Shown: positions 35,818-45,049, counted from the first letter of the stretch. The stretch: 64,000 nucleotides of DNA from Prochlorococcus sp. AG-412-P08 (GCA_003214695.1 QCLI01000001.1:62001-126000), one strand, 5' to 3'. The notes: generated from the letters alone by a model not told the origin. Numbers and translations are program-made.

Positions 35818-36927
35818 TTAGCAATGATCGTGAAGTTTGGGAGAGATGCCTAGAAAACTAAATAATCTGTTCAAGTCGCAATGTTCTTGAACTAATCGGA
35901 AGGCATAGGTTGCCTTAACGGATTCATGTAAACGAACATGGCCAAAAGCTTGTTCAATCACCTCAACAGTTGAAAGGGTATCTGTATCAACTTTCAACAA
36001 AGGAACCTCAAGCTCTTCAGCTCTATTAATGAGCTGAGGCAACGGTTCTCCAGCACCTGTAAGGATTAGACACTGAGTAGAAGCTTCTAAAGCAGCTAAT
36101 TGAATATCAGTTCTATCAGCTCCTGTTACTACTGCCATATTGCGTCGTTTTCTAAAAAACTCCATTGCTGAATTTACGCTCATTGCTCCAATACTTAAAG
36201 TCTCAACCATTAGCTCCAATTTTTCATCACAGCAAATAACTGTCGCTTTAAGCCTTCTAACTAATTCTTCAACAGTGACACTTCTCAAAAGAGGCGATCT
36301 TGGCATAACTCCAAAAACATTAATCCCAAGTCTTTGCAAAGAAGGTACGACTTTCTCTTCAAGATCACTTACTTCATCTGGTTTTACTGCATTCAGGACA
36401 ACTCCCAACAAATTCCCTCCTAACTTCTCCTTAGCAGCCAACAAAGAGTCGACGCTTCGACTGTCCTGCCACAAATGAACCAATAACACCTTTGCATTAA
36501 GGTTCTTGGCCAATTGTCCAAGGCTTAAACCATAAAGAAGTCCTTCATCAACGCTTCCTGCAGCCTCAAGAAGATTCACTCCACTAAAAGTATCATCAAG
36601 CTTTTCTTTCATTGCCTTGAAGCCTTCGCTAGGTCCCAGGCGAGAATCAAGAATGCGTTGTTCAGCAGTATCTGACGCCAAAAGATCAATAGAAGGAATC
36701 AACTGATCTTCTGTTAATCCAATAACCGAGCCAATAAAGCGAACATCATCATCAATCAATGTCTGATTGATGTCGATCTTTTTATCTTCTAGTTCTAGAC
36801 TTGTAGCTAATGGCTTTCCAAAGCGTACGGGTATATCAAGAGACCTTAAGTGCCTTGACATACCTAAGACTAAAGCTGACTTGCCGCTAAAAGGCTCGCA
36901 AGAACCGATCATTAAGGTCTTACCCAT
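35818..36927 (-). CDS. BioD-like ATPase with DRTGG domain (phosphotransacetylase N-terminal type)
   Basis: The protein joins a dethiobiotin synthetase-like P-loop domain (GSCEPFSGKSALVLGM at the N-terminus) to a C-terminal DRTGG domain (about residues 215-330, with VVTGADRTDIQLAALE). This pair normally forms the regulatory N-terminal half of long phosphotransacetylases; here the Pta catalytic domain is missing, as in other cyanobacterial proteins of this kind. The function is uncertain. I chose the ATG at 36927 because GGAG precedes it at good spacing; an ATG at 36939 is the alternative. Confidence 0.8.
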   Translation of the reverse strand: MGKTLMIGSCEPFSGKSALVLGMSRHLRSLDIPVRFGKPLATSLELEDKKIDINQTLIDDDVRFIGSVIGLTEDQLIPSIDLLASDTAEQRILDSRLGPSEGFKAMKEKLDDTFSGVNLLEAAGSVDEGLLYGLSLGQLAKNLNAKVLLVHLWQDSRSVDSLLAAKEKLGGNLLGVVLNAVKPDEVSDLEEKVVPSLQRLGINVFGVMPRSPLLRSVTVEELVRRLKATVICCDEKLELMVETLSIGAMSVNSAMEFFRKRRNMAVVTGADRTDIQLAALEASTQCLILTGAGEPLPQLINRAEELEVPLLKVDTDTLSTVEVIEQAFGHVRLHESVKATYAFRLVQEHCDLNRLFSFLGISPKLHDHC

Positions 36928-37072
36928 GACCGACTCCATTAATCATATTTGGCTAATATTAATCATCTATAGAGACTTATGAAAGTATTTGGCAAAATAA
37001 GTTTGGATCGTAAGAGTTAAAGTTGCTGAAATCGAAGTTTCAAAACCTCCGCATATAAAAATTTTCAACAAA

Positions 37073-37831
37073 ATGTCTTTGATTAATAAAGAAGATTTCA
37101 CTCAAGGGAAAACCAAGCAGGTCTGGGCAAGGCGCAGGGTTGGTATTACGGGCGCATCAGGAAGCCTTGGCCTAGCTCTTTCAAAAATACTTCGCCAAAA
37201 AGGATCTCATGTAATAGGACTTACTCATAAAGCAATATCAGAGAATCAGAACTGCAAGGAAGGACCTAATCAGTGGATAAAATGGAATTGTGGAGAAGAA
37301 GAAAAACTGAAGAAGGTCTTAAAGTCTTTAGATGTGCTAGTCCTGAACCATGGAATTAATCCAGGTGCAAATTTAGATATAGACGGGCTAAATAAAGCCA
37401 TTGAAGTAAATGCATTGAGCAATTGGCGTTTAATTAAATATTTTGAAGAAATTACTTATCTCCTAAAAGACACTTCGCATCCAAAAGAAGTTTGGATTAA
37501 CACATCAGAAGCTGAGATTCAGCCTGCATTTAGCCCATCTTATGAAATCAGCAAAAGATTGATTGGCCAATTAGTTAGTTTTAAACAATCTTCTTTAAAG
37601 AATGAAAGCAAGCCAAAATTAAAGATAAAGAAATTGATATTAGGTCCCTTTAAATCCAAATTAAATCCAATTGGGATTATGAATCCAGATTTAGTTGCAA
37701 TTAAAATAATTAATAAATCTCTATCTAACTCTACGCTAATAATTGTAACTCCCAATCCCATAACTTATTTATTAATGCCTCTAACTGAATTCTCAAGAGG
37801 GTTATACTTTCAACTTTTTAAAAATAATTAG
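37073..37831 (+). CDS. Short-chain dehydrogenase/reductase family protein
   Basis: The 252-residue protein has the Rossmann turn of the SDR family (VGITGASGSLGLALS, near residues 22-36) and an active-site-like pair YEISK, preceded by INTSEAEIQP with a serine at the usual spacing. The Asn-Ala-Gly box reads LNHGINPG, a variant. The C-terminal 40 residues are hydrophobic and basic, suggesting membrane association. Related cyanobacterial proteins accompany sterol-desaturase-like enzymes, but none is in this window. The substrate is unknown. It begins with ATG at 37073, divergent from the BioD-like gene. Confidence 0.75.
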   Translation: MSLINKEDFTQGKTKQVWARRRVGITGASGSLGLALSKILRQKGSHVIGLTHKAISENQNCKEGPNQWIKWNCGEEEKLKKVLKSLDVLVLNHGINPGANLDIDGLNKAIEVNALSNWRLIKYFEEITYLLKDTSHPKEVWINTSEAEIQPAFSPSYEISKRLIGQLVSFKQSSLKNESKPKLKIKKLILGPFKSKLNPIGIMNPDLVAIKIINKSLSNSTLIIVTPNPITYLLMPLTEFSRGLYFQLFKNN

Positions 37832-37853
37832 AGTCAATCTTTTAACTAAATCC

Positions 37854-38690
37854 TTATCCTCTGTCAGTCAAAATTTCACAACCATCATTAGTCACTAGAA
37901 TTGTATGCTCCCATTGAGCTGAAAGGCTGCCATCTTTAGTAACTACTGTCCATCTATCACGAAGGGTTCTACATGCTTTACTTCCTGCATTCAAGATTGG
38001 TTCAACGGCCAGTGTCATGCCTGATCTCAAAGTTACATTTGGAAGATCATTGGTTCGGAAATTAAATACTGAGGGTTCTTCATGAAGATTCCTACCTACA
38101 CCATGACCTGTGTAGTCTTCAACAACACTAAAATGATTTTTCTTCACATGATCTTCTATCGCGCCAGCTATATCTAAAAGTGTGTTATTAGACTTTATCT
38201 TTGATAAACCTGCCATTAAAGACTCTTGAGCAACTTTACTTAATTTTTTCGCCTCATCTGAGACCGCCCCAACACATATTGTTATGCAACTGTCACCATG
38301 GTAACCATCAAAAAAAGCACCTGTATCTACCTTCAATAAATCACCAGATTTAATAACTCTTTTTGAATTAGGGATACCGTGAACAACCTCATTATTAATG
38401 CTTGCGCAGATAGTACCTGGGAACCCATGGTATCCCTTAAAGCTTGGTAAAGCCCCCAAGTCTTTTATTCTTTTCTCAGCATATTTGTCCAGGTCGCCAG
38501 TAGTAAGACCTGGCTCAACCATTTCATTTATTTCGCGAAGAACAGTAGCAACTATCTGACTTGATTTACGCATTATCTGAATTTCTCTTGCAGACTTAAT
38601 TTCTACTCCTCTACGCTGCTGAATACGTGGGCCAACATTTTTTTCAGGAAGGGATGTAGAAGCAAGTAAGTCGGCGAAAAGTTTGTTCAT
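37854..38690 (-). CDS. map: Methionine aminopeptidase type I
   Basis: Map removes the initiator methionine from new proteins. The 278-residue protein has an N-terminal extension of about 30 residues ahead of the catalytic core. The core shows [21 protein letters not shown], the metal-binding [14 protein letters not shown] (two Asp), [14 protein letters not shown] (His) and the late Glu residues in LAVEPILN and AQWEHT. All five metal ligands are visible. A 400-base gap with a strong inverted repeat lies upstream, before rplS. Confidence 0.95.
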   Translation of the reverse strand: MNKLFADLLASTSLPEKNVGPRIQQRRGVEIKSAREIQIMRKSSQIVATVLREINEMVEPGLTTGDLDKYAEKRIKDLGALPSFKGYHGFPGTICASINNEVVHGIPNSKRVIKSGDLLKVDTGAFFDGYHGDSCITICVGAVSDEAKKLSKVAQESLMAGLSKIKSNNTLLDIAGAIEDHVKKNHFSVVEDYTGHGVGRNLHEEPSVFNFRTNDLPNVTLRSGMTLAVEPILNAGSKACRTLRDRWTVVTKDGSLSAQWEHTILVTNDGCEILTDRG

Positions 38691-39090
38691 GCCGAGAAAA
38701 AATAGGAAGGCTTAGTCTCAAGCTCTTTTTAGAACTTGCTTGAGACTCTAATTCCACAGTATCAATATTAATATGTTCATCAACTTTTCAAGATGCGTTA
38801 ATTAATGAATGAGCTCTGATTTGCTCGTAAAGTGGCTAAAAACTGGATTATTCAGAAATGTCCAATTTTTTGTTGCTTATCACTACATAAATCATTTGAT
38901 TAGAAGATGAAAGCTGACTAAAGAAGTTCTTTTAGCCTGTTTTTGATTGAAGTATTTGGAAAGTTTTTCGCATTCACTTGAGGCTTAGTAACCTGGTTTT
39001 AGCGAACCCATAAGCTAATTGCTTAGATTTTTGCTTTCAAGAAAACTCTTTTTCCTAAGAAAAAAATAGAAAATTATATAAAATCGATTT
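38691..39090. other. 400-base divergent gap between map and rplS
   Basis: No open frame here is convincing. The left end holds a perfect 10-bp inverted repeat (38714-38747), listed separately. The rest is AT-rich. Promoters for map (leftward) and rplS (rightward) must lie here, and the length leaves room for an rplS leader RNA, but I see no clear ribosomal-protein-binding fold. Confidence 0.45.
38714..38747. promoter_or_regulatory. 10-bp perfect inverted repeat upstream of map
   Basis: AGTCTCAAGC (38714-38723) and GCTTGAGACT (38738-38747) are exact inverted repeats around 14 bases. The left edge is 24 bases upstream of the map start. It could be a hairpin in the map leader or an operator; nothing distinguishes them here. 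Confidence 0.5.
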
Positions 39091-39621
39091 ATGAACAGTT
39101 ACAATGATTGTTCGGCAAATAAAATTGAACCTGGGATGACGGAAGATTTAAAAAATAACTCTCCCAACAAGGAAGAGGTCAAAGCCCCGACTGATGACTC
39201 TCCAGTAATCAGTCAAGAAAAATCAAATGCCAAAGAAGCACCCGATTCGATCTCAAATAAAGGATTAACACCTCAAGGGCTAATTAAACTATTTGAAAAA
39301 TCACAACAAAAGAAAAAAGTTCCTGAAGTTTATGTCGGAGATACGGTACGTGTGGGAGTTCGCATTAGTGAAGGAAATAAAGAACGTGTTCAGCCATATG
39401 AAGGAGTCATAATTGCTAAGAGACATGGAGGTGTAAATCAAACAATTACTGTTCGTCGCATTTTTCAAGGAATTGGAGTAGAGAGAGTTTTTATGGTTCA
39501 TAGCCCCCAAGTTGCTTCTATAAAAGTTGAGCGTCGCGGTAAAGTAAGAAGGTCGAAGCTCTTTTACCTGCGTGATCGCGTTGGTAAAGCGACCCGAGTC
39601 AAGCAGCGCTTCGATCGCTGA
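39091..39621 (+). CDS. rplS: Ribosomal protein L19 with long acidic N-terminal extension
   Basis: L19 sits at the interface of the ribosomal subunits. The last 115 residues are a normal L19 ([20 protein letters not shown], then [27 protein letters not shown] and the end [16 protein letters not shown]). In front are about 60 extra residues rich in Asn, Ser, Glu and Pro, without structure. A shorter form from the in-frame ATG at codon 16 is possible, but most of the extension would remain. I recall shorter extensions in other picocyanobacteria. A UUCG hairpin covers the stop codon. Confidence 0.94.
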   Translation: MNSYNDCSANKIEPGMTEDLKNNSPNKEEVKAPTDDSPVISQEKSNAKEAPDSISNKGLTPQGLIKLFEKSQQKKKVPEVYVGDTVRVGVRISEGNKERVQPYEGVIIAKRHGGVNQTITVRRIFQGIGVERVFMVHSPQVASIKVERRGKVRRSKLFYLRDRVGKATRVKQRFDR

Positions 39622-39633
39622 GGTTTCGACCTC
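39620..39633 (+). terminator. UUCG-tetraloop hairpin at the end of rplS
   Basis: GAGGT-TTCG-ACCTC forms a 5-bp stem capped by a stable UUCG loop and overlaps the rplS stop codon (39619-39621). The T-run after it is poor, so it may be a 3'-end processing or protection hairpin rather than a strong terminator. Confidence 0.4.
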
Positions 39634-39682
39634 GTTCATTCCAAATACCAATGTGCAAAATTGGTAGTAGGGCATCTACAAT

Positions 39683-39755
39683 GCGCCGTTAGTTCAGTTG
39701 GTAGAACGCAGGTCTCCAAAACCTGATGTCGGGGGTTCAAGTCCTCCACGGCGCG
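39683..39755 (+). tRNA. tRNA-Trp (anticodon CCA)
   Basis: A complete cloverleaf is visible: acceptor arms GCGCCGT / ACGGCGC plus discriminator G, D-loop AGTTCAGTTGGTAGAAC, anticodon stem CAGGT/ACCTG enclosing CTCCAAA with CCA, and the T-arm GGGGGTTCAAGTCCTCC. The CCA tail is not encoded. It lies 61 bases after rplS. Confidence 0.97.
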
Positions 39756-39789
39756 TTAGTCACCCTTTCAGTAGTTTCTTTTTTTACGA

Positions 39790-39978
39790 ATGGAGTTAGA
39801 CCTTCAACCTGGTGATGTCGTAAAGGTCCTTGAGTCTGCAGCTCTAGGCTGGGTTAGGGCACGTGTAATACGAGTCAAATCTGGTGGTCGAGTTGTAGTA
39901 CAAAGCGATCAGGGACGAGAGTTCACTGCTAGAGGCAATCAAGTTAGGCTCATTGAACCGGCGGGATTCCGTCCATGA
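39790..39978 (+). CDS. Small SH3/KOW-like conserved cyanobacterial protein
   Basis: The 62-residue product is basic and beta-rich: ELDLQPGDVVKVLESAALGW, then RARVIRVKSGGRVVVQS and FTARGNQVRLIEP. The alternation resembles a small SH3 or KOW barrel, which would suit RNA or ribosome binding, but this is inference. It sits between the tRNA-Trp and tRNA-Asp genes, close to rplS, in a translation-related neighbourhood. No Shine-Dalgarno is visible before its ATG. I believe it is conserved in cyanobacteria but cannot name it. Confidence 0.7.
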   Translation: MELDLQPGDVVKVLESAALGWVRARVIRVKSGGRVVVQSDQGREFTARGNQVRLIEPAGFRP

Positions 39979-40150
39979 GGTCAAACAACTTTCTTCATTT
40001 TGTAAGCTATTTTTAAAGAGAAATAACAACCTTCTAAAACAAGGCTGTTTGAAAGGTTGACGGAAGAGAGGTAATAGGTTGATACTTCTTTTGCCGGGCT
40101 TAAGGCATTAGGGAATCCCTAGAATCTTCCAATAAGTCCTCTTCAAAACT

Positions 40151-40224
40151 GGGACCGTAGTTCAACTGGTTAGAGCACCGCCCTGTCACGGCGGAAGTTG
40201 CGGGTTCGAATCCCGTCGGTCCCG
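40151..40224 (+). tRNA. tRNA-Asp (anticodon GTC)
   Basis: The cloverleaf is complete: acceptor GGGACCG / CGGTCCC with discriminator G, D-loop AGTTCAACTGGTTAGAGC, anticodon stem CCGCC/GGCGG enclosing CTGTCAC with GTC, and T-arm GCGGGTTCGAATCCCGT. It ends 21 bases before the gltX start, close enough for one transcript. Confidence 0.97.
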
Positions 40225-40245
40225 TTTCCAAATTGACTAAAACTC

Positions 40246-41676
40246 TTGACAGTCAGAGTAAGACTCGCACCAAGTCCCACAGGTCATTTACATATAGGGA
40301 CAGCAAGAACAGCCTTATTCAATTGGTTATATGCCCGTAAAAGACATGGGGTGTTTTTACTCCGAATAGAAGACACTGATAAAGAAAGGTCCAAAGTAGA
40401 GTTCACAGAAAATATCCTTGAAGGACTGCAATGGCTTGGATTGAGTTGGGATGAAAAACCAGTTCTGCAATCTGAGCGCATTGATGAACATCGAAAAGCA
40501 ATTATATCTTTGCTCGAAAAAGGCCTTGCTTATAGATGTTATGCAACTGAAGCAGAGCTTCAAGTTATGAGAGATGACCAAGCAAAAGCAGGAGAAGCGC
40601 CTCATTATGACAATCGCCATAGAAATCTGACATCAGAAGAAGAAGCTAAATTCATTCAAGAAGGAAGGACTTCAGTCATTCGTTTTCGAATTGATGAAAC
40701 AGCCACAATTACTTGGAATGACATTATTAGAGGTCCAATGAAATGGAATAGCAAAGACCTAGGAGGGGACATGGTTATTTCGAGGAGGGCTCCAGCCAAT
40801 GAGATCGGGGATCCTCTATACAACTTAGTCGTAGTAATAGATGATGCTGAAATGAAGATCTCCCATGTAATTCGTGGTGAAGACCATATATCAAATACTG
40901 CGAAGCAAATCCTTCTTTATCAAGCCCTAGATCTTCCGCAACCAATCTTTGCCCATACTCCACTGATTTTGAGCCCTGAAGGCAAAAAACTTTCAAAAAG
41001 AGATGGAATTACTTCAATTACTGATTTTAGGAAAATGGGCTATACCTCAAATGCTTTAACTAACTACATGACACTTTTAGGCTGGTCACCACCTGATGGC
41101 ATGGAAGAAAGATTTAACTTAAAAGAATCATCTTTAGTTTTTGACTTTGACAGAGTAAACAAAGCAGGTGCAAAATTTGACTGGGATAAACTCAACTGGC
41201 TTAACGCACAAGAAATTCACAGCTGGGTTCCTGAAAAACTTCTTGAAGAGTTAAAATCTATCTGGATTTCAGAAGGCTGGATCTTACCTGACAAAGAGTG
41301 GGGTTTAAAACTGGCTAAACTTATAGGTCCATCCCTAACTCTAGTTAATGATGGACTTGAAGAAAGTAGAATTTTCTTTAATGAGCCTTCTTTACAAAGT
41401 GATGGTATTAAGCAATTGAAAATGGAAGGTGCTAAAGAGGTTTTGAGCCATATCTCAAAAAAAATTGAGCAAGAGAAATGGGATGGACGGAATGATGATA
41501 TAGCAAAAAACTTAATATCTGATTGTGCTAAGTCCTTAGGAGTCAAAAAAGGGTTGATTATGAAAAGTCTAAGAGCAGCTCTGATGGGAACTCTTAAAGG
41601 TCCAGATCTGATCTCCTCATGGGGTTTACTTGCAATGCAATCTAAGGACCTTCCTAGGTTGAAGAAAGTAATTTAG
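40246..41676 (+). CDS. gltX: Glutamyl-tRNA synthetase
   Basis: GltX charges tRNA-Glu, which also feeds tetrapyrrole synthesis through glutamyl-tRNA, and in cyanobacteria probably tRNA-Gln for later amidation. The 476-residue class I synthetase has the HIGH-type box ([16 protein letters not shown]) at the start, the KLSKRDG loop near residues 246-252 and the helical anticodon-binding domain at the C-terminus. The start fitting the family is TTG at 40246, with no visible Shine-Dalgarno. It lies 21 bases after tRNA-Asp, so processing of that tRNA may create the mRNA 5' end. Confidence 0.95.
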   Translation: MTVRVRLAPSPTGHLHIGTARTALFNWLYARKRHGVFLLRIEDTDKERSKVEFTENILEGLQWLGLSWDEKPVLQSERIDEHRKAIISLLEKGLAYRCYATEAELQVMRDDQAKAGEAPHYDNRHRNLTSEEEAKFIQEGRTSVIRFRIDETATITWNDIIRGPMKWNSKDLGGDMVISRRAPANEIGDPLYNLVVVIDDAEMKISHVIRGEDHISNTAKQILLYQALDLPQPIFAHTPLILSPEGKKLSKRDGITSITDFRKMGYTSNALTNYMTLLGWSPPDGMEERFNLKESSLVFDFDRVNKAGAKFDWDKLNWLNAQEIHSWVPEKLLEELKSIWISEGWILPDKEWGLKLAKLIGPSLTLVNDGLEESRIFFNEPSLQSDGIKQLKMEGAKEVLSHISKKIEQEKWDGRNDDIAKNLISDCAKSLGVKKGLIMKSLRAALMGTLKGPDLISSWGLLAMQSKDLPRLKKVI

Positions 41677-41693
41677 TGTTCTGAACTAACTCT

Positions 41694-42890
41694 TTAGTCC
41701 TCTGCAAGTAATCCTAATTTTTCAGCTAATGGTTTTGCTGTTAAGCCTTGGATCCCTACTGTCATAAGAATAGTTAGAAAAACTAACCCTTGCAGTCTGC
41801 CTGCTCCTAGGACTCCAGCTTGTTCAAGACGAATTGCAAAAAGAGATGCAACTGCAGCCGTAACTATGCCTCTAGGTGCAAGCCACCCAAGAAACAATCT
41901 TTGCTTGAAATCTAAAGGCAGTCCAATCGTTGCAAGGCTTACAGCTAGAGGTCTTACTACAACCATTAAAGCAAGTACACAACTTACCCCTCCCCAACCA
42001 AGAGGGCTTAATTCACTCCAAGAAACATCAGCCGCCAGAAGCGGGAAAAGCATTGTGATAGCAAGTTGTGCCAACTCTCTTATCAATTCATCTAATTTAT
42101 CAACCTCAATCGAAGGACTTCTCCCAACAATGAAACCAGCAGCAACTGACGCAGGCAAGCCTGATTCAGGCAATATCCATTCACAAATGCCATACAGAAG
42201 AAACAGAACTCCAAGAGTTACTTGCAATCTAATTCCTATTGCAGAATCAGTTTTTATCCTTTTTAAAGCTTCTGAAAGAATCCACCCTGCAAATAAACCA
42301 ATAATGACTCCGCCCCCCAATCTAGCTAACAAGCCAAAGATCAATTCTCGCCATCCATGTAAATCCCCAACCAACAGTTCAAGCAAAAGCAACGCTAAGA
42401 CAGCACCCACAGGTTCTAGGACAAGACCCTCTGCCTCAAGGACATCACCCAAAGGCGAAGCAAGTCTTATTTGCTGCACGAGTGGAGTCACAACAGTAGG
42501 ACCAGTTGCTAAAACAATCGCACTGTATACAGCTGCGACATTCCAAGCTAATCCAGCAAGAAGATGGGCAATTAGCCAAACAGCTCCTAATGAGATAAAA
42601 AGCCTTATAACTAAAATCCGAAAAACAGTGGATTTTATAGTTTCTCCTGGAAGCCTAAGATTCAAGCCTCCATCAAAAAGGACAAGGCTAACAAGTAGTC
42701 CAACTATAATTTCAAGTCCTTGACCCAAATCAAGAGGTTCAACAAGGCCTAAGCCAGACCTACCTATTAGCAGTCCAGAAAGTAGAAGCAATACAACGCC
42801 AGGGAAACCAGTGAGCACTGACAAAAGTCTTGCTCCAGCACCAGCGAAAACCGTAATTCCCCAAAGCAGTCCAAGCCTCTCAGGAGTCAT
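41694..42890 (-). CDS. Na+/H+ antiporter of the CPA1 family
   Basis: The 398-residue protein is almost all membrane helices, about twelve, with the CPA1 layout. The core helices contain AIVLATGPTVVTPLVQQIRLASPLG split around the ATGPT unwound stretch, then LGDVLEAEGLVLEPVGAV, the position where CPA1 proteins have the ion-binding acidic residues. It lacks the long cytoplasmic tail with a TrkA domain found in many NhaP-type proteins. It probably exports Na+ in exchange for H+, as expected for a marine cell. A 285-codon frame on the other strand is its shadow. Confidence 0.88.
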   Translation of the reverse strand: MTPERLGLLWGITVFAGAGARLLSVLTGFPGVVLLLLSGLLIGRSGLGLVEPLDLGQGLEIIVGLLVSLVLFDGGLNLRLPGETIKSTVFRILVIRLFISLGAVWLIAHLLAGLAWNVAAVYSAIVLATGPTVVTPLVQQIRLASPLGDVLEAEGLVLEPVGAVLALLLLELLVGDLHGWRELIFGLLARLGGGVIIGLFAGWILSEALKRIKTDSAIGIRLQVTLGVLFLLYGICEWILPESGLPASVAAGFIVGRSPSIEVDKLDELIRELAQLAITMLFPLLAADVSWSELSPLGWGGVSCVLALMVVVRPLAVSLATIGLPLDFKQRLFLGWLAPRGIVTAAVASLFAIRLEQAGVLGAGRLQGLVFLTILMTVGIQGLTAKPLAEKLGLLAED

Positions 42891-43118
42891 AGAGAATAGA
42901 AAGCTGAGTAATCAGAATCAATCAGAGTAAATATCCTTGAATAATAGAAATCATATCCATGACTAGTCTCATTGAACTTACATTTTCTTTTCTTTTCAAC
43001 TCCTTTAAATCTGTTGCGGAGATTAAACAAAACAACTGACTCAAAAAAAAAGAAATGCATTATGAAGGAATAGATTTATAAAGGGTTTTACAGGTTCTAA
43101 TTTAGATCTGCAGCTGAA

Positions 43119-43307
43119 TTATTTTCCTCCAAAAAGATTATTAGCCAAGATTAAAACAAACAATCCAATAATCAACCCTACGGAAGCCATTCTCCCATTC
43201 CAAATTTCTGCTTGAGGAGTAAACCCTCTCTTCCAAGCATTGAGTTCTGTTTTTGTAACAGATGGAGCATCTTTTTTCTTATTAGTATCAGTAGAAGAAA
43301 GATTCAC
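43119..43307 (-). CDS. hli: High-light-inducible protein (single-helix Cab-like)
   Basis: Hli proteins are small one-helix relatives of the light-harvesting family that bind chlorophyll and carotenoid and protect photosystems. The 62-residue product has a soluble start, then FTPQAEIWNGRMASVGLIIG with the pigment-binding ExxNGR signature, one membrane helix and a short tail. It is of the longer type with FTPQAEIWNGR, usual in core hli genes. It lies between the antiporter and tsaD genes, upstream of a 228-base gap with nothing recognisable. Confidence 0.92.
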   Translation of the reverse strand: MNLSSTDTNKKKDAPSVTKTELNAWKRGFTPQAEIWNGRMASVGLIIGLFVLILANNLFGGK

Positions 43308-43346
43308 AGCTTTAAATCCTAGAAAAAAGAAAGTTTAAATGGCATT

Positions 43347-44420
43347 TCAGAATGGCGGATTAATTTGATAGAGGAGATTTGACTTATCTAAAGGATGCCT
43401 TGCTGAAACACCAAGTTCTAGAGAACTAGCCCTTGACTCTGATAATAAGCGTAATAAACCCGCGGTGCCTATCATTGCTGCATTATCTGTACAAAAGCTT
43501 TTCGGCGCCAAATGGATTTTAATTAACTTCTCAGAAGCCTTTTGAAACATCATCTCTCTTAATCGGTGATTAGCTGCCACACCTCCAACCAATACTAAGG
43601 AATTAAGTTGATTTTCAGTAGCACATTTGAGACTTCTCTCTACCAATACTTCAGCAACCACATTTTCAAAGCTAGCCGCAAGATTAGCTAAAGGTAGTTC
43701 TAGCTCTGATGAATTAAGACGTTCAACTTGTCGCATAACTGCTGTTTTTAAACCACTAAATGAAAAGTCGTAAGGGTAAAAGCCCCCTTCAGGCCTAGAA
43801 ACTCTACCTTTAGGAAAAGAGAAAGACTTAGGGTCACCCTTCTCTGCAATCTTCTCAATCTCTGGTCCCCCCGGATAAGATAGCCCTAACAATCTGGCAA
43901 CCTTATCAAAAGCTTCCCCAGCTGCATCATCATGACTCCGTCCAAGCCTGGTATAAGTCAAATCTGTATCAACCTTAATTAATTCTGTGTGTCCTCCGCT
44001 GACCAATAACACCAAGTAAGGAGGAGAAGGTGCAGAGTCAGAAAGAAAAACTGATGAAAGGTGCCCCTCTAAGTGATGAATACCTAAAAAAGGGCGCTTA
44101 TGAAGGCACGCCAATGTTCGAGCTGTTATCGATCCAACCAAAAGAGCACCTGTCAATCCAGGGGTTACTGTTGCAGCTATTGCATTGACCTTAGAAATAC
44201 TTATTCCTGATTGATCTATTGCTTTTTCTAGAAGAAAAGGCATTTTTTCCAGGTGTCTTCTTGAGGCTATTTCTGGAACAACCCCTCCCCATTGGGCATG
44301 TTCATCAGCTTGCGAAGCAATACAATTCGCCAAAATTTGGAACTTTCCCTCATGAAATTGGACAACTGCTACGGCTGTCTCGTCACAACTTGTTTCGAGG
44401 GCAAGTACTGTTTGCGTCAT
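43347..44420 (-). CDS. tsaD: tRNA N6-threonylcarbamoyladenosine transferase
   Basis: TsaD transfers the threonylcarbamoyl group to A37 of tRNAs that read ANN codons. The 357-residue product has [13 protein letters not shown] at the N-terminus, the metal-binding HHLEGHLSS box, VSGGHTELI, and the late [10 protein letters not shown] and CTDNAAMIG boxes. All sites are present. It starts at 44420, divergent from psaF; the 74 bases between them hold the unusual dyads described under psaF. Confidence 0.96.
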   Translation of the reverse strand: MTQTVLALETSCDETAVAVVQFHEGKFQILANCIASQADEHAQWGGVVPEIASRRHLEKMPFLLEKAIDQSGISISKVNAIAATVTPGLTGALLVGSITARTLACLHKRPFLGIHHLEGHLSSVFLSDSAPSPPYLVLLVSGGHTELIKVDTDLTYTRLGRSHDDAAGEAFDKVARLLGLSYPGGPEIEKIAEKGDPKSFSFPKGRVSRPEGGFYPYDFSFSGLKTAVMRQVERLNSSELELPLANLAASFENVVAEVLVERSLKCATENQLNSLVLVGGVAANHRLREMMFQKASEKLIKIHLAPKSFCTDNAAMIGTAGLLRLLSESRASSLELGVSARHPLDKSNLLYQINPPF

Positions 44421-44451
44421 TTAGGCGTATCTCATTTAACTTAGTGGTAGT

Positions 44452-44488
44452 GAATCCTGTTCTTATAAGACAGGTTAAATAAGGATTC
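44452..44488 (+). promoter_or_regulatory. Nested inverted repeats in the psaF leader
   Basis: An outer pair, GAATCCT (44452-44458) and AGGATTC (44482-44488), encloses an inner near-palindrome CCTGT-T-CTTATAAG-ACAGG (44456-44474). The two pairs share bases and cannot form together. The right outer arm covers AAGGA (44481-44485), the likely Shine-Dalgarno of psaF. CTTATAAG may also serve as a -10 element. Confidence 0.5.
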
Positions 44489-44494
44489 GAACTA

Positions 44495-45049
44495 ATGCGT
44501 CGTCTCTTCTCAATTATTCTTTCTGCTTTCCTTCTTTTAGGCTTAGCTCCTATTGCCAAGGCAGCAGCAGGTCCAGCTCTAAATGAAGACAGACCTTCTA
44601 CTGAATTCAATGCTTCTGGGTTAACTCTTTGCTCAGAAAATTCCCGTTTCCAAGAACGCGCCGGCGGTGCATCTACTCCTAAGGACATCGCCAGATTTGA
44701 GCGATATAGCAAAGCAAAATGTGGAGATGATGGCTTACCTCATTTAATTATTGGGGCAACGATTGAACCTTGGGGTGCTTGGGCTAACCGGGGTCAAGAG
44801 GGAAACATATTAATTCCTGCTCATATCTTTATTTATGTAGCTGGAATCATTGGTTGGTCTGGCAGGGAATATCTCAGAGCCACCAAAAAACTGAAGAATC
44901 CTGCTGACAATGAAATTTTCATTGATTTTGCATTGGCTAGAAAATGCCTAATAAAAGGAGCAGCTTGGCCAGTTGAAGCAAACAAGCAGGGAAGAAGTGG
45001 TGATCTTCGCGAAAAAGATGAAAACATTACTTTAAATGGTCCTCGTTAA
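44495..45049 (+). CDS. psaF: Photosystem I subunit III (PsaF)
   Basis: PsaF is the lumen-facing subunit of photosystem I where the plastocyanin/cytochrome donor docks in some lineages. The 184-residue precursor has an export signal (about residues 1-23, ending near AKAAAG). The mature protein has the expected cysteine pair (LTLCSENSRF and KAKCGDDGLPHLI), a membrane helix near IPAHIFIYVAGIIGWSGR and the C-terminal ALARKCLIKGAAWP. It is followed by psaJ after a perfect hairpin. Its leader is unusual (nested dyads with tRNA-like segments), which suggests control at translation. Confidence 0.96.
   Translation: MRRLFSIILSAFLLLGLAPIAKAAAGPALNEDRPSTEFNASGLTLCSENSRFQERAGGASTPKDIARFERYSKAKCGDDGLPHLIIGATIEPWGAWANRGQEGNILIPAHIFIYVAGIIGWSGREYLRATKKLKNPADNEIFIDFALARKCLIKGAAWPVEANKQGRSGDLREKDENITLNGPR

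Noticed and set aside
41866-42723. 285-codon open frame on the plus strand
   Set aside because: It lies wholly antisense to the well-supported Na+/H+ antiporter gene; its composition (Pro, Ser, Lys, Thr) is what the reverse of membrane-protein codons gives. Shadow.
44424-44501. Functional tRNA gene before psaF
   Set aside because: D-stem and T-stem do not pair properly and the psaF start codon falls in the acceptor arm. Kept as a tRNA-like finding, not as a tRNA gene.
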